Assembly: GCF_905120475.1 (NCBI RefSeq)
Contig: NZ_CAJHOE010000001.1
Location: 434,001 to 498,000, forward strand
Length of the DNA stretch: 64,000 nt
Source of the DNA: Campylobacter suis
Lineage (GTDB): Bacteria > Campylobacterota > Campylobacteria > Campylobacterales > Campylobacteraceae
Direction of reading: 5' to 3'
The notes under the pieces were generated by a model. That model made no database searches. It was not told the DNA's origin and saw only the letters and a list, made by a program, of their open reading frames with translations. This document shows positions 52,061 to 60,782 of the stretch, in pieces. Position 1 is the stretch's first letter. Each line of letters starts with the position of its first letter. Both the position numbers and the translations under genes were made by a program.

Positions 52061-52783
52061 TTAGTAAAAAACTCGGTTTAAGTAAAGTCCTTGTGGTGGA
52101 GCAGGTATACGAGTAAGTGGAGCGGTGGTGTTAATCTGAGCTTTTAAAAGCTCCTCACCGTTTGTTGTCTTGAGTGCCTTTAATACGCAAGCTACCATCA
52201 GTCTTACCTGCGCCCTTAAAAAGCCATTTGCTTTAAAAACGATGATAGTTTTATTTTTGTACTCGTAGCAAAACGCCTTATAAACGCTTCTAATAGGACT
52301 TTTTGTGTCGCTTCCAGTTTTCATAAATAGGCTAAAATCATGCTCGCCGATAAAATTTTTAAGCAGTAAATTTGCCTTTTTTATATCAATTTTTGGTGTA
52401 AAGACTTGATAGTCTGATAAAAATACACTGAACTTATCATGGCTTATGATATATCGATATGAGCGTGCTTTGGCGTCATATCTTGGATGAAAGCTATCAT
52501 TTGCTCGTGTGATATTTTTGATATGGATATACGGGTGTGCGTGGCGGTTTATTAGGCTTGTAAGGTGGTTTAAGTCCTTAAAGTGCTCGCCTGCTTCTAC
52601 ACATGCAACTTGGTTATTTGCATGAACATCTTTATCGGTGCGGGAGCTTGAAATGATTTTAGTAAAAATTCCCACATGAGACAGTGCTAGGGCTAGCGCG
52701 TCCTCTACGCCGTTTTGATGTGGCTGAGTTTGCGAGCCTTGAAATTTGGAGCCATCATAGCTAAAAATGAGTTTTAACTTCAT
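52061..52783 (-). CDS. truA: tRNA pseudouridine(38-40) synthase
   Basis: 240 residues. The catalytic aspartate is in SSSRTDKDVHANNQ (about residue 51), preceded by FQGSQTQP. C-terminal RAQVRLMVACVLKAL and TRIPAPPQGLYLNRV complete the fold. Its start overlaps the stop of the LptF/G gene. The order uppS, prepilin peptidase, LptF/G, truA equals C. jejuni Cj0824-Cj0827. Confidence 0.95.
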   Translation of the reverse strand: MKLKLIFSYDGSKFQGSQTQPHQNGVEDALALALSHVGIFTKIISSSRTDKDVHANNQVACVEAGEHFKDLNHLTSLINRHAHPYIHIKNITRANDSFHPRYDAKARSYRYIISHDKFSVFLSDYQVFTPKIDIKKANLLLKNFIGEHDFSLFMKTGSDTKSPIRSVYKAFCYEYKNKTIIVFKANGFLRAQVRLMVACVLKALKTTNGEELLKAQINTTAPLTRIPAPPQGLYLNRVFY

Positions 52784-53811
52784 TAGTATCTGCGTAAAAT
52801 TTTCATTTTAAAAACGGTATAGCTTGCTACAAGTGAGCCTAAAAATAGCGATGGTATAGCTATTTGCGGATGTGCTCCAAGCAACATGATGATAGCAAAA
52901 TAGCTAAAAAGTACACCAAAAATTCCAAAATAAATAATCCCCTTATCATATCTATATGTCACAATCCCAAATGATAATGCAAAGAGCGTTGAAGCCAGTG
53001 GAAAGAGTGCGACTAAAACATAGGTGCTAAAGTCCTTTTTGCGCTTTACATTTTTACTCATCTGACCCCAGTATTGCATAACATCGCCAACTTGCCTTAT
53101 GCTGTCATTTTGTTTTGTACGAATTTTTAGCTCTTTAAATTGGCTTATGTGATAAGTTTGGTTGTCCATATCATAGGACTTGCCATCGCTTAGACTAAGC
53201 TCTACAACACCTTTGTCATTGCTGATACGAGCTTGGTTTGCTACGATGAGGCGTTTTTGCTCATTAAAAAATGGGTTATACATCACTATGTTGTTGTAGG
53301 TTGTATTATTGCCTTCATTTGTCTCACTCGCTATATAGACCATCCAGTCGGAAAATTTTTGTCCAAACTGCCCGCCTTTTAGATTTAGTTTGGCAATAGT
53401 TTTCTTATAATCAACAAAATTTGAGTTTAATTCCGCAGCTTTTGGTATCAAAACGATAGCTATAAAAAGCAACGCAGCGCTTAATATACTAGCTACAAAA
53501 AGAAAAAATTTAGCCACTGACATTGGTGAGTGCCCAAGCGTAAAGATGACGGTGCTTTCGTTTTCTTTTGATAGTCGAAAAAGCGTCATACCTAACGCAA
53601 CAAAAAAGGCAATGGGAACTACAAAAAGCAAAACTCTTGGTAACATAAAAAGATATAGCTTTAAAAGCTCAAGGAAGTCTATCTCTATATATGATGTCAC
53701 GCGGGCAATTTGTAGAAAAAATACGATAGACATTACCAAAAAAAGCGTACTAAAAAGCGATGCAAATGTACTTAAAAAGTTGTAAAAAAGATATTTATTG
53801 ACTCTATTCAT
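52783..53811 (-). CDS. LptF/LptG family permease (YjgP/YjgQ)
   Basis: 342 residues with six membrane helices split by a periplasmic beta region (about 110-230). It is part of the inner-membrane LPS export ABC transporter, together with the LptB ATPase and the partner permease, which are not in the window. The phrase VFTLGHSPMSVAKFFLFVA holds the coupling helix. LptF versus LptG cannot be decided. Overlaps the prepilin peptidase gene by four bases. Confidence 0.88.
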   Translation of the reverse strand: MNRVNKYLFYNFLSTFASLFSTLFLVMSIVFFLQIARVTSYIEIDFLELLKLYLFMLPRVLLFVVPIAFFVALGMTLFRLSKENESTVIFTLGHSPMSVAKFFLFVASILSAALLFIAIVLIPKAAELNSNFVDYKKTIAKLNLKGGQFGQKFSDWMVYIASETNEGNNTTYNNIVMYNPFFNEQKRLIVANQARISNDKGVVELSLSDGKSYDMDNQTYHISQFKELKIRTKQNDSIRQVGDVMQYWGQMSKNVKRKKDFSTYVLVALFPLASTLFALSFGIVTYRYDKGIIYFGIFGVLFSYFAIIMLLGAHPQIAIPSLFLGSLVASYTVFKMKILRRY

Positions 53812-54563
53812 AAAAAACCTATCTGTTTTAAAATTTCTTCGCCAGCCAAAAATGATATAAATGCACCAGTTGTCAAAAATGGTACAAAAGCCAGCTCGTA
53901 GTTTTTATCTCTTGCAAAAAAGTAAAATGGTAGTGTAAAAACAGCACCCAGATATATGCCAAGCACTCCCTTTGTAAAGCCAAGCAAGGCACCTATAATA
54001 GCAGCTATAAATATATCGGCGCTCCCCATTGCTTCTTTTTTTAAAATTTTACTTACTATAAAACGAAGTGCAAAAAAAATAAGCGCAAAGGTAATTGCTG
54101 CAAGTAGGTTTTGGTGGCTTTCTTGTGCAAATATTGCAAAAAATAAAGAGAGACCAAGCGTGAAAAACAAAAGTGTGTCGGGAACTGCCTTGTACTCTAT
54201 GTCTATCACGCTAAGCCCAAAAAGCAGGGAAAAGCAGAGTGCAAAAAGGGCTGCAAATGCCAGATCTTGTAAATTTGTAGGCTCAAGTTTTAGAGCTACT
54301 AGCATAAATATAGCGCATGATAAAAGCTCGACTATCGGGTATCTTGGGCTTATGTTACCTTTGCAAAAAGCACATTTTCCACTTAAAAATAGCCATGAAA
54401 ATATAGGGACTAGATGATAAAAGCTTAAGCTTTTTTTACACCCAACACAGTGCGAGCGTGCAAAAAATATATCGATATTGCGCGGAAGCCTGTATATAAG
54501 CACATTTAAAAATGACCCAACACAAAGTCCTATGAGTGCAAAAAAAGCCATACTAACCATCAA
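53808..54563 (-). CDS. Prepilin peptidase (A24 family)
   Basis: 251 residues with about eight helices. The N-terminal methyltransferase region carries the four cysteines (SHCVGCKKSLSFYHLVP, SGKCAFCKGNISPRYP). Catalytic aspartates are in VIDIEYKAVPDTLLF and the later AMGSADIFIAA, where the usual G-x-G-D reads G-S-A-D. Processes type IV pilin or pseudopilin precursors; Campylobacter has a related DNA-uptake system. Overlaps uppS. Confidence 0.9.
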   Translation of the reverse strand: MMVSMAFFALIGLCVGSFLNVLIYRLPRNIDIFFARSHCVGCKKSLSFYHLVPIFSWLFLSGKCAFCKGNISPRYPIVELLSCAIFMLVALKLEPTNLQDLAFAALFALCFSLLFGLSVIDIEYKAVPDTLLFFTLGLSLFFAIFAQESHQNLLAAITFALIFFALRFIVSKILKKEAMGSADIFIAAIIGALLGFTKGVLGIYLGAVFTLPFYFFARDKNYELAFVPFLTTGAFISFLAGEEILKQIGFL

Positions 54564-55231
54564 ATTCCACCAAATCTACGCTCTTTTTTGCCAAATTCTG
54601 ATACGATTTGTGATAGTTCTTGCTTGTTAAATTCTGGCCAAAGTGTTGGCGTAAAAGCAAATTCCGCATAACTGGCTTGCCAGAGCATAAAATTTGATAT
54701 ACGAAACTCGCCACCAGTACGAATAAGCAAGTCTATATCACAGATCTCATCTAGGCAACTTTGTAAATTTTGCTCATTTGGGCTTAGCCCTTTTTCATTT
54801 AGTCTTTTTATAGCGCGCACCATCTCATCTCTTGCGCCGTAGTTTATGGCTAAATTTAGCTTTAGCTTTGTGTTGTTTTTTGTTGCCTCTTTTGTTGTTA
54901 AAATTTCCGCTCTAAGCTCACTTGAAAATGGATCTAATTCGCCAATGGTTTGAAAATTTATACTGTTTTTTATAAAAATTTCACGCTTTGAGATGAGAAA
55001 TTTTTTAAGCAAAGTCATTAAAAACTCGATCTCACTTTTTTGGCGCTTCCAGTTTTCGGTGCTAAATGCGTAAAGACTTAAAATTTTAATATCATTATCT
55101 ATACAAAACTCGCACATTTGCTCAACAACAAGCGCGCCTTTCTCGTGCCCTTTCGTGCGTAAAAAGCCACGATTTTTTGCCCAGCGTCCATTTCCGTCCA
55201 TGATGATAGCAAGGTGGTTTAGTTTGTTCAC
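54560..55231 (-). CDS. uppS: Undecaprenyl diphosphate synthase
   Basis: Makes the C55 lipid carrier for cell wall and glycan synthesis. About 223 residues from GTG 55231, which has AAAGGATAAGA upstream; an earlier in-frame start would extend into the neighbouring gene and lacks a ribosome site. The signature HLAIIMDGNGRWAKNRG carries the catalytic Asp. Further phrases are YAFSTENWKRQ and LIRTGGEFRISNFMLWQASYAEF. Confidence 0.95.
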   Translation of the reverse strand: MNKLNHLAIIMDGNGRWAKNRGFLRTKGHEKGALVVEQMCEFCIDNDIKILSLYAFSTENWKRQKSEIEFLMTLLKKFLISKREIFIKNSINFQTIGELDPFSSELRAEILTTKEATKNNTKLKLNLAINYGARDEMVRAIKRLNEKGLSPNEQNLQSCLDEICDIDLLIRTGGEFRISNFMLWQASYAEFAFTPTLWPEFNKQELSQIVSEFGKKERRFGGI

Positions 55232-55233
55232 TC

Positions 55234-55914
55234 TTATCCTTTGAGATCTATTATGTTGGTTTGTTTTTGCCAAAATGGCTTTACATCACCAACTAAAATT
55301 TCAGCTATAAATGCTTGTTTTAAGGCTCTTGCTACCTTTGAAAATGGTGTTTGAATTTTTATTATATTGCCATTTTTTATCTCAAATATAAGTGGTGCAA
55401 AATTTGAAAAAAGTAGGTAAATGCGTGTTAGACTAGCCTCTTTTTTAAGCTGAAATATACCAAAAATTCCACTATAAATAAACGGTATATGTACAGTGTT
55501 GTTTTGTAGTGCAAGCAATATATTTGTATAAATTTCAAAACTCTCTTTGCTGTTAGCCGATATGAGCTCTTTATAAACGCGCTCATAGAGCCATTCAAGA
55601 GTATTGTTTGTTACTAAATTCTCAATAAAACTTAGTCCATCTTCAAGAAATTCGCTCTCATTAAACTCCGGCTTTTCATAAAGATTTTTTATAACTATCA
55701 TATCATTAGCACTCTCTATTTCGCCCCAGTAGTTTGCTCCGACTTTGAGCTGTTTTTGGCTTTTTGTACTAAGATTTCGGTTATGAAATTTAAGGTTGTA
55801 TCGGTTAAAGCCCGTTTTTTCTGTTACTTTAATGCTCACAGGAAGAGAGGTGTTTAGTAGTATCGCAGGTGTGTTTTGGGTTGCGCTACTAACGCGCGAA
55901 ACTCTGCTTATCAC
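55234..55914 (-). CDS. Hypothetical protein (Cj0823 position)
   Basis: 226 residues without recognisable domain. N-terminal beta-rich part (MISRVSRVSSATQNTPAILLNTSLPVSIKV and LKVGANYWGEIESANDMIVIKNLYE) then helices (FLEDGLSFIENLVTNNTLEWLYERVYKELIS) and a C-terminal beta region. It fills the slot between coaBC and uppS that in C. jejuni holds Cj0823. Overlaps coaBC by four bases and ends three bases before uppS. Confidence 0.72.
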   Translation of the reverse strand: MISRVSRVSSATQNTPAILLNTSLPVSIKVTEKTGFNRYNLKFHNRNLSTKSQKQLKVGANYWGEIESANDMIVIKNLYEKPEFNESEFLEDGLSFIENLVTNNTLEWLYERVYKELISANSKESFEIYTNILLALQNNTVHIPFIYSGIFGIFQLKKEASLTRIYLLFSNFAPLIFEIKNGNIIKIQTPFSKVARALKQAFIAEILVGDVKPFWQKQTNIIDLKG

Positions 55915-57077
55915 GCCAAAAGCTCCACTAACTTTTTGGCTAGATCATTTTTGTTTTGGAGCGTAAAATTTTGCACGCTATCTTTTGTAATGAAGCTTAT
56001 TTCATTTTGTTCACTTCCAAAGTTGTTAGAGTGGTTTATAATATTTAAACAAACGCCATCAAGACCCTTTTTATCAAGCATATCTTTTGCATTTTCGATA
56101 GCATTTTTAGGATCTGTTTCTAGCTTAAAGCCTATTTTTTTACATTTTGAGCTATTAAGGCTAGCGAGCACATCGATATTTTTTGTAAGTGTTAAATTCC
56201 ACTCATCTCCAAGCTCACTTTTTTTGAGTTTTCCTTTAAAATTTTGCTTACTCACATAGTCGCTAACTGCAGCGCAAGCTACTAAAATATCGGCATTTTT
56301 ACACTCTTTTTGGCAAATGTCTAAAAGCTCTTTTGTGTTGGTGAAATTTATGATTTGATAAGGTGCTTTTGTATCTTTTATGCTGGTTGCAAGGCAAACA
56401 GTAGCTCCAGCATAAAAAAACGCATCAGCCATCGCTCGTGCCATTTTTCCGCTTGAAAAATTTGTTATAGCTCTTACATCATCTATCTTTTCACTCGTTG
56501 CCCCGCCTGTGATGATAACTTTTTTGCCTATAAATTTTTGTGATGTTAGTGCTTTTATGGTGTGAGCTATAATATCTTCAACTTCTGCTAATGCCCCTTT
56601 GCCAACATCTCCACAAGCTAGAGTCTTTTTTATTGGTTCTATAAAATTTACACCGCTTGCTTTTAAAAACTCTATGCTTTTTTGTGTAGAAAAGTGTTCT
56701 AGCATTTTATTGTTCGCGGCTGGTGCGATAAGAAATGGGGCGTTTGAGGCTATAAGTGTTTGCATAAAAACATTATCACAAATGCCATTTGCAAGCCGAT
56801 TTATAGTATTTACTGAGGCTGGAGCTAGGAGTATCAAGTCCATTTTTGCATAAGATATGTGGCTTATCCCAGCTTGCCAGTCTTCAGTCTGGCTGCTTAA
56901 AATAGGGTGTGGAGTAAGAGCCTCCCAGCCAGCCACCGAGCAAAATTTTAGCGCACCATCACTAAGTGCTACATAGACATCTGCGCCAAGTTTTTTAAGA
57001 TGTGATAAAATTTCGTAAGCTTTATAAAATGAGATTGAGCCACAAACTCCAAGTAAAATTTTCTTATTTTTTAACAT
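55911..57077 (-). CDS. coaBC: Bifunctional phosphopantothenoylcysteine decarboxylase/synthase
   Basis: Coenzyme A synthesis, two steps. 388 residues from ATG 57077, which overlaps the glmU end; an in-frame start 12 bases earlier is less likely. The N-terminal flavin decarboxylase domain has LLGVCGSISFYKAYEI and the conserved PAANNKMLEH and CGDVGKGALAEVEDI. The synthase part has ITGGATSEKIDDVRAITNFSSGKMA. Coupled by overlap to the Cj0823-like gene. Confidence 0.95.
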   Translation of the reverse strand: MLKNKKILLGVCGSISFYKAYEILSHLKKLGADVYVALSDGALKFCSVAGWEALTPHPILSSQTEDWQAGISHISYAKMDLILLAPASVNTINRLANGICDNVFMQTLIASNAPFLIAPAANNKMLEHFSTQKSIEFLKASGVNFIEPIKKTLACGDVGKGALAEVEDIIAHTIKALTSQKFIGKKVIITGGATSEKIDDVRAITNFSSGKMARAMADAFFYAGATVCLATSIKDTKAPYQIINFTNTKELLDICQKECKNADILVACAAVSDYVSKQNFKGKLKKSELGDEWNLTLTKNIDVLASLNSSKCKKIGFKLETDPKNAIENAKDMLDKKGLDGVCLNIINHSNNFGSEQNEISFITKDSVQNFTLQNKNDLAKKLVELLA

Positions 57078-58371
57078 CGCTATCGCCAAAAAATTTATAA
57101 AAAAAGCCCTCTTTTATAGCTTGTTTGCCACGACTTATGGCAAGTGCGCCGCTTGGAACATCTGATGTTATGGTACTTCCTGCTGCTATTAAGACATTAT
57201 CTTTGATGGTTACTGGGGCTACTAGCTGAGTGTCTGAACCTACGAAGACATTTTTGCCGATGATGGTTTTGTATTTTTTCTTGCCATCATAGTTGCAAGT
57301 TATCGTGCCACAACCTATATTTGTACCACTATTGATCTCACAATCACCAAGATAACTTAAATGTCCTGCTTTTACACCATTAAGTTTTGCTGCTTTTAGC
57401 TCGACAAAATTTCCGATGTGCGTATCTGTTATTTCGCATTTTGGGCGTATGTGTGCAAGTGGTCCGATGTCCGAGTTTGTTACTTTTGAACTTTCAATAA
57501 CGCTTCCACTTTTTATGATAGAGCTTTGTATCTCGCACTCTCCTATGATACTTACATTTTCTTCAAGCTCGCACTCTCCGAGAAATTTTGCTCTTACATC
57601 GACAAATATAGTATCTGGCAAGCGCATCAAAACCCCATCTTTCATTAAATTTTGCTTTATTTTATCTTGCATAAGTTTTTCGGCGATACTAAGTTGAAAT
57701 TTATCATTTATACCCATAAAATTTTGCTCGCAAACATCTATGGCTGCGCATTTTAAGCCCATTTGATTTGCTATTTTTATCGCGTCTGTTAGATAGTACT
57801 CTTTTTGGGCATTTTGATTGTTTATTTTAGGTAAGATACTCTCTAAGCTTTCGCGCTTAAAGCAGTAACAGCCGGCATTTACTCGCTTTATCTGCCTTTG
57901 CTCATCGCTTGCATCTTTATGTTCAACTATCTGCGTAACTTGCCCATTTTCTACAACTACTCTGCCATAGCCAAAAGGATCATTTGCTATAAAGCTACTC
58001 ATCGTTACATCAGCGTTGCTTTGGCATAAATTTTCAAGCTCTTGGGTTTGTACAAGCGGCATATCTCCACAACTTACAAGCACTTTTTCTCCACTAAATT
58101 TTATATCCTTTAGTGCGCCAGCTGTGCCAGGGAAATTTTGCAGATCTTGGGTGTAAATTTTAGTTTGCGGATATGCTGATTTTATTAGCGTTTCTATCAG
58201 CTCTTTTTGATGGTAAAGTACGACAGATACATCATCTGTTAGCTCATAAGCTCTATTTAATACATGCTCTATCATCGAAATGCCGCTAAGTTTAAACATC
58301 ACTTTTGGTGTTTTTGATTTCATTCTGGTGCCAAGTCCAGCTGCTAGTATAATAACTGAAATTTTACTCAC
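57064..58371 (-). CDS. glmU: Bifunctional UDP-GlcNAc pyrophosphorylase / GlcN-1-P acetyltransferase
   Basis: Makes UDP-GlcNAc for peptidoglycan and lipid A. 435 residues, GTG start at 58371 with AAAGGCAG upstream. The N-terminal uridylyltransferase has IILAAGLGTRMKSKTPKVMFKLSG, and the C-terminal left-handed beta helix has GTNIGCGTITCNYDGKKKYKTIIG and NVFVGSDTQLVAPVTI. First gene of the glmU-coaBC-uppS-prepilin peptidase-lptF/G-truA run, seen also in C. jejuni (Cj0821-Cj0827). Confidence 0.97.
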   Translation of the reverse strand: MSKISVIILAAGLGTRMKSKTPKVMFKLSGISMIEHVLNRAYELTDDVSVVLYHQKELIETLIKSAYPQTKIYTQDLQNFPGTAGALKDIKFSGEKVLVSCGDMPLVQTQELENLCQSNADVTMSSFIANDPFGYGRVVVENGQVTQIVEHKDASDEQRQIKRVNAGCYCFKRESLESILPKINNQNAQKEYYLTDAIKIANQMGLKCAAIDVCEQNFMGINDKFQLSIAEKLMQDKIKQNLMKDGVLMRLPDTIFVDVRAKFLGECELEENVSIIGECEIQSSIIKSGSVIESSKVTNSDIGPLAHIRPKCEITDTHIGNFVELKAAKLNGVKAGHLSYLGDCEINSGTNIGCGTITCNYDGKKKYKTIIGKNVFVGSDTQLVAPVTIKDNVLIAAGSTITSDVPSGALAISRGKQAIKEGFFYKFFGDSDVKK

Positions 58372-58495
58372 AATCTGCCTTTAAAATTTTTTGTGATTGT
58401 ATCAAAAAAATGCAAATAAAATTTTGAATTTAACGATTTTTCAACAAAATTTAAGTAAAATGGCAGGATTTAATAAAAATAAAAAGAGAGAAAGT

Positions 58496-59260
58496 ATGGA
58501 TTTAGGAAGTGTTGTCGGCTGGGTTTTGACCATGGCACTGCTTGTTGGCTCGATGGCAATTGGTGTTGGCGTTGGGCCATATATTGACATTCCGTCTGTG
58601 ATGATTGTTTTTGGTGGAACGATAGGCGTTTTGATGGTTGGCTTTAAGATGGAGACTCTAAAAGCCATAGGAAAAGGCTATGGTATCGCCATAAAGCCAA
58701 CTTTAGTAAATTTACCAGAGACTATCAAAAAGCTTGTTGATTACTCATCAAAAGCTCGTAGAGATGGTATTTTGGCGCTAGAAGGTGATGTAAATAACGA
58801 GACAAATCAATTTTTAAAAAAAGGTCTTTCTATGGCTGTTGATGGCAACGAGCCAGACGCCATTAGATCGCTACTTGAGATAGATATGGAGCAAACTAGC
58901 GCAAGACATGGTAGCTATATCAAAATTTATGAGCAGATGGGTGGCTACTCGGGCGCAATGGGTATGATAGGAACGCTAATTGGTCTTGTTGCGATGCTTA
59001 TGAACATGTCAGATCCTTCAGCTATCGGTCCATCAATGGCGGTCGCCTTGCTTACAACGCTTTATGGTGCGATGATAGGCAACATTTTAGGTGGACCAGT
59101 GGCAAATATCTTGGGTATCCGTAATGCCGATGAGCAGCTTGAAAGACAGATAATAATAGAAGGCATCATGTCTATACAAGCTGGGGATAACCCACGAACA
59201 CTTGAGGGCAAGCTTCTTGCTTACTTGCCACCAAAAGATAGAAAAAGTCAGTTTGAGTAG
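58496..59260 (+). CDS. motA: Flagellar motor stator MotA (MotA/PomA type)
   Basis: Proton- or sodium-channel subunit of the flagellar stator. About 254 residues from ATG 58496 with GAGAGAAAG upstream; an earlier in-frame start at 58397 lies in AT-rich leader and is rejected. Four helices, with the conserved SARHGSYIKIYEQMGGYSGAMGMIGTLIGLV and MAVALLTTLYGAMIGNILGGPVAN. The stator partner motB follows after five bases. Confidence 0.95.
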   Translation: MDLGSVVGWVLTMALLVGSMAIGVGVGPYIDIPSVMIVFGGTIGVLMVGFKMETLKAIGKGYGIAIKPTLVNLPETIKKLVDYSSKARRDGILALEGDVNNETNQFLKKGLSMAVDGNEPDAIRSLLEIDMEQTSARHGSYIKIYEQMGGYSGAMGMIGTLIGLVAMLMNMSDPSAIGPSMAVALLTTLYGAMIGNILGGPVANILGIRNADEQLERQIIIEGIMSIQAGDNPRTLEGKLLAYLPPKDRKSQFE

Positions 59261-59265
59261 TAAAT

Positions 59266-60036
59266 ATGGCTAAATTAATCAAACCTGAAGAGTGTCCAAA
59301 GTGTATGCCTGAGTGGCTTGCTGCCTTTGGAGACTTAATGTCACTTCTGCTTTGTTTTTTCGTTTTACTACTTTCTATGAGTACTATGGACGCAAAGAAA
59401 TTTGAAACCGCTGTAGGTTCGCTCGCTGGAGCTCTTAGTGTGCTTGAGGGGGGTGCGCGTCCTGAAACGCAAGATGAGCGCGAGACAGAGCTTCAGTCTC
59501 AGATAAAAAAGACAAAGCTTAACTCAACTTCAGAAAATGCCCTGCAAAAGTCAGTTAAGGCGATAAATGAAATTTTAAACGCTAGCGGTGCGCCAGAGGT
59601 GATAGTGCAAGAAAGTGAAGATGGTTTTATCGTAAGAATGCCGTCAAATTTACTTTTTGAAGGCGGTAAGGCAGAGATAGCAAATGATGACGCAAAGCTA
59701 TTTTTAAAGAGAATTGCTATGATAGCTGCAAAGATGCCTCCAGAGGTTGATGTAAATGTTATAGGACATACAGACAACCAAAATCCAGATATAAACTCAA
59801 TATACAAAGACAACTGGCAACTCTCATCAGCGCGCGCTATTAGCGTTGTAAATGAGTTGGTTAAAGATGGGGTATCGCCAAATAAGCTAATAGCTTCAGG
59901 TAGGGCTTCTTTTGAGCCTTTTACCACAAATGCTACAAGCGACGGCAGAGCGCAAAATAACAGAGTGGAGATCCACTTTACATCTCTTGATAAAACTAAG
60001 CAAAGTGCCGTTAAAAAGAGTGTTTTGGATAACTAA
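59266..60036 (+). CDS. motB: Flagellar motor stator MotB
   Basis: 256 residues. One membrane helix near residues 18-42, with the proton-carrying aspartate in WLAAFGDLMSLLLCFFVLLLSM, followed by a plug/linker and an OmpA-like domain (about 120-245) with VNVIGHTDNQNPDINSIYKDNWQLSSARAISVVNEL and the ending NRVEIHF. The order motA-motB-fliP on one strand is a single unit with gaps of 5 and 9 bases. Confidence 0.95.
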   Translation: MAKLIKPEECPKCMPEWLAAFGDLMSLLLCFFVLLLSMSTMDAKKFETAVGSLAGALSVLEGGARPETQDERETELQSQIKKTKLNSTSENALQKSVKAINEILNASGAPEVIVQESEDGFIVRMPSNLLFEGGKAEIANDDAKLFLKRIAMIAAKMPPEVDVNVIGHTDNQNPDINSIYKDNWQLSSARAISVVNELVKDGVSPNKLIASGRASFEPFTTNATSDGRAQNNRVEIHFTSLDKTKQSAVKKSVLDN

Positions 60037-60045
60037 GGGCAAAAT

Positions 60046-60777
60046 TTGAGAGCATTATTTATCTTTTTTGCTGTGGCATTGGTTAGCTTTGGTGCTGAGC
60101 CACCTTTGCCAACTATAAATTTAGCTATAAATTCTCCACAAAACGCAAGTCAGCTGGTAACTTCGCTAAATGTTTTGATTGTCCTTACGATCTTAACTTT
60201 GGCCCCTGGGCTTATTTTTATGATGACATGTTTTTTGCGGCTTATAGTTGTATTTTCTTTTTTGCGTCAAGCAATGGGAACACAACAAATGCCGCCATCA
60301 ACGGTTTTGCTATCTATCGCAATGGTACTTACATTTTTTATCATGGAGCCAGTTGCAAAACAAAGCTATGATCAAGGAATTCGCCCATATTTAGCCGAGC
60401 AAATAGGCTACGAGCAAGCATTTGAGCAAGGCATAAAACCATTTAAGGACTTTATGGTTCGCAACACTAGAGAAAAAGATCTTGCTCTTTTTTATCGTAT
60501 TCGTGGGCTTGATAATCCAGCTAGTATAGATGATCTGTCGCTTTCTATCGTTATGTCAGCCTTTATGATAAGCGAGCTTAAAACAGCTTTTGAGATAGCA
60601 TTTTTACTTTATCTGCCGTTTTTGGTTATTGACATGGTTGTAAGCTCCGTACTTATGGCGATGGGTATGATGATGCTTCCGCCAGTAACTATCTCATTAC
60701 CATTTAAGCTACTTATCTTTGTGCTAGTTGATGGCTGGAATTTGTTAATCGAAAATCTCGTAAAAAGCTTTCATTAG
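60046..60777 (+). CDS. fliP: Flagellar type III export protein FliP
   Basis: Core of the export gate. 243 residues, TTG start at 60046. A cleavable signal (MRALFIFFAVALVSFGA) precedes four membrane helices; signatures are MMTCFLRLIVVFSFLRQAMGTQQMPPSTVLLS and FLLYLPFLVIDMVVSSVLMAMGMMMLPP. In C. jejuni fliP is next to glmU as here, though orientation relative to motAB was not checked. Confidence 0.96.
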   Translation: MRALFIFFAVALVSFGAEPPLPTINLAINSPQNASQLVTSLNVLIVLTILTLAPGLIFMMTCFLRLIVVFSFLRQAMGTQQMPPSTVLLSIAMVLTFFIMEPVAKQSYDQGIRPYLAEQIGYEQAFEQGIKPFKDFMVRNTREKDLALFYRIRGLDNPASIDDLSLSIVMSAFMISELKTAFEIAFLLYLPFLVIDMVVSSVLMAMGMMMLPPVTISLPFKLLIFVLVDGWNLLIENLVKSFH

Positions 60778-60782
60778 ATAAA

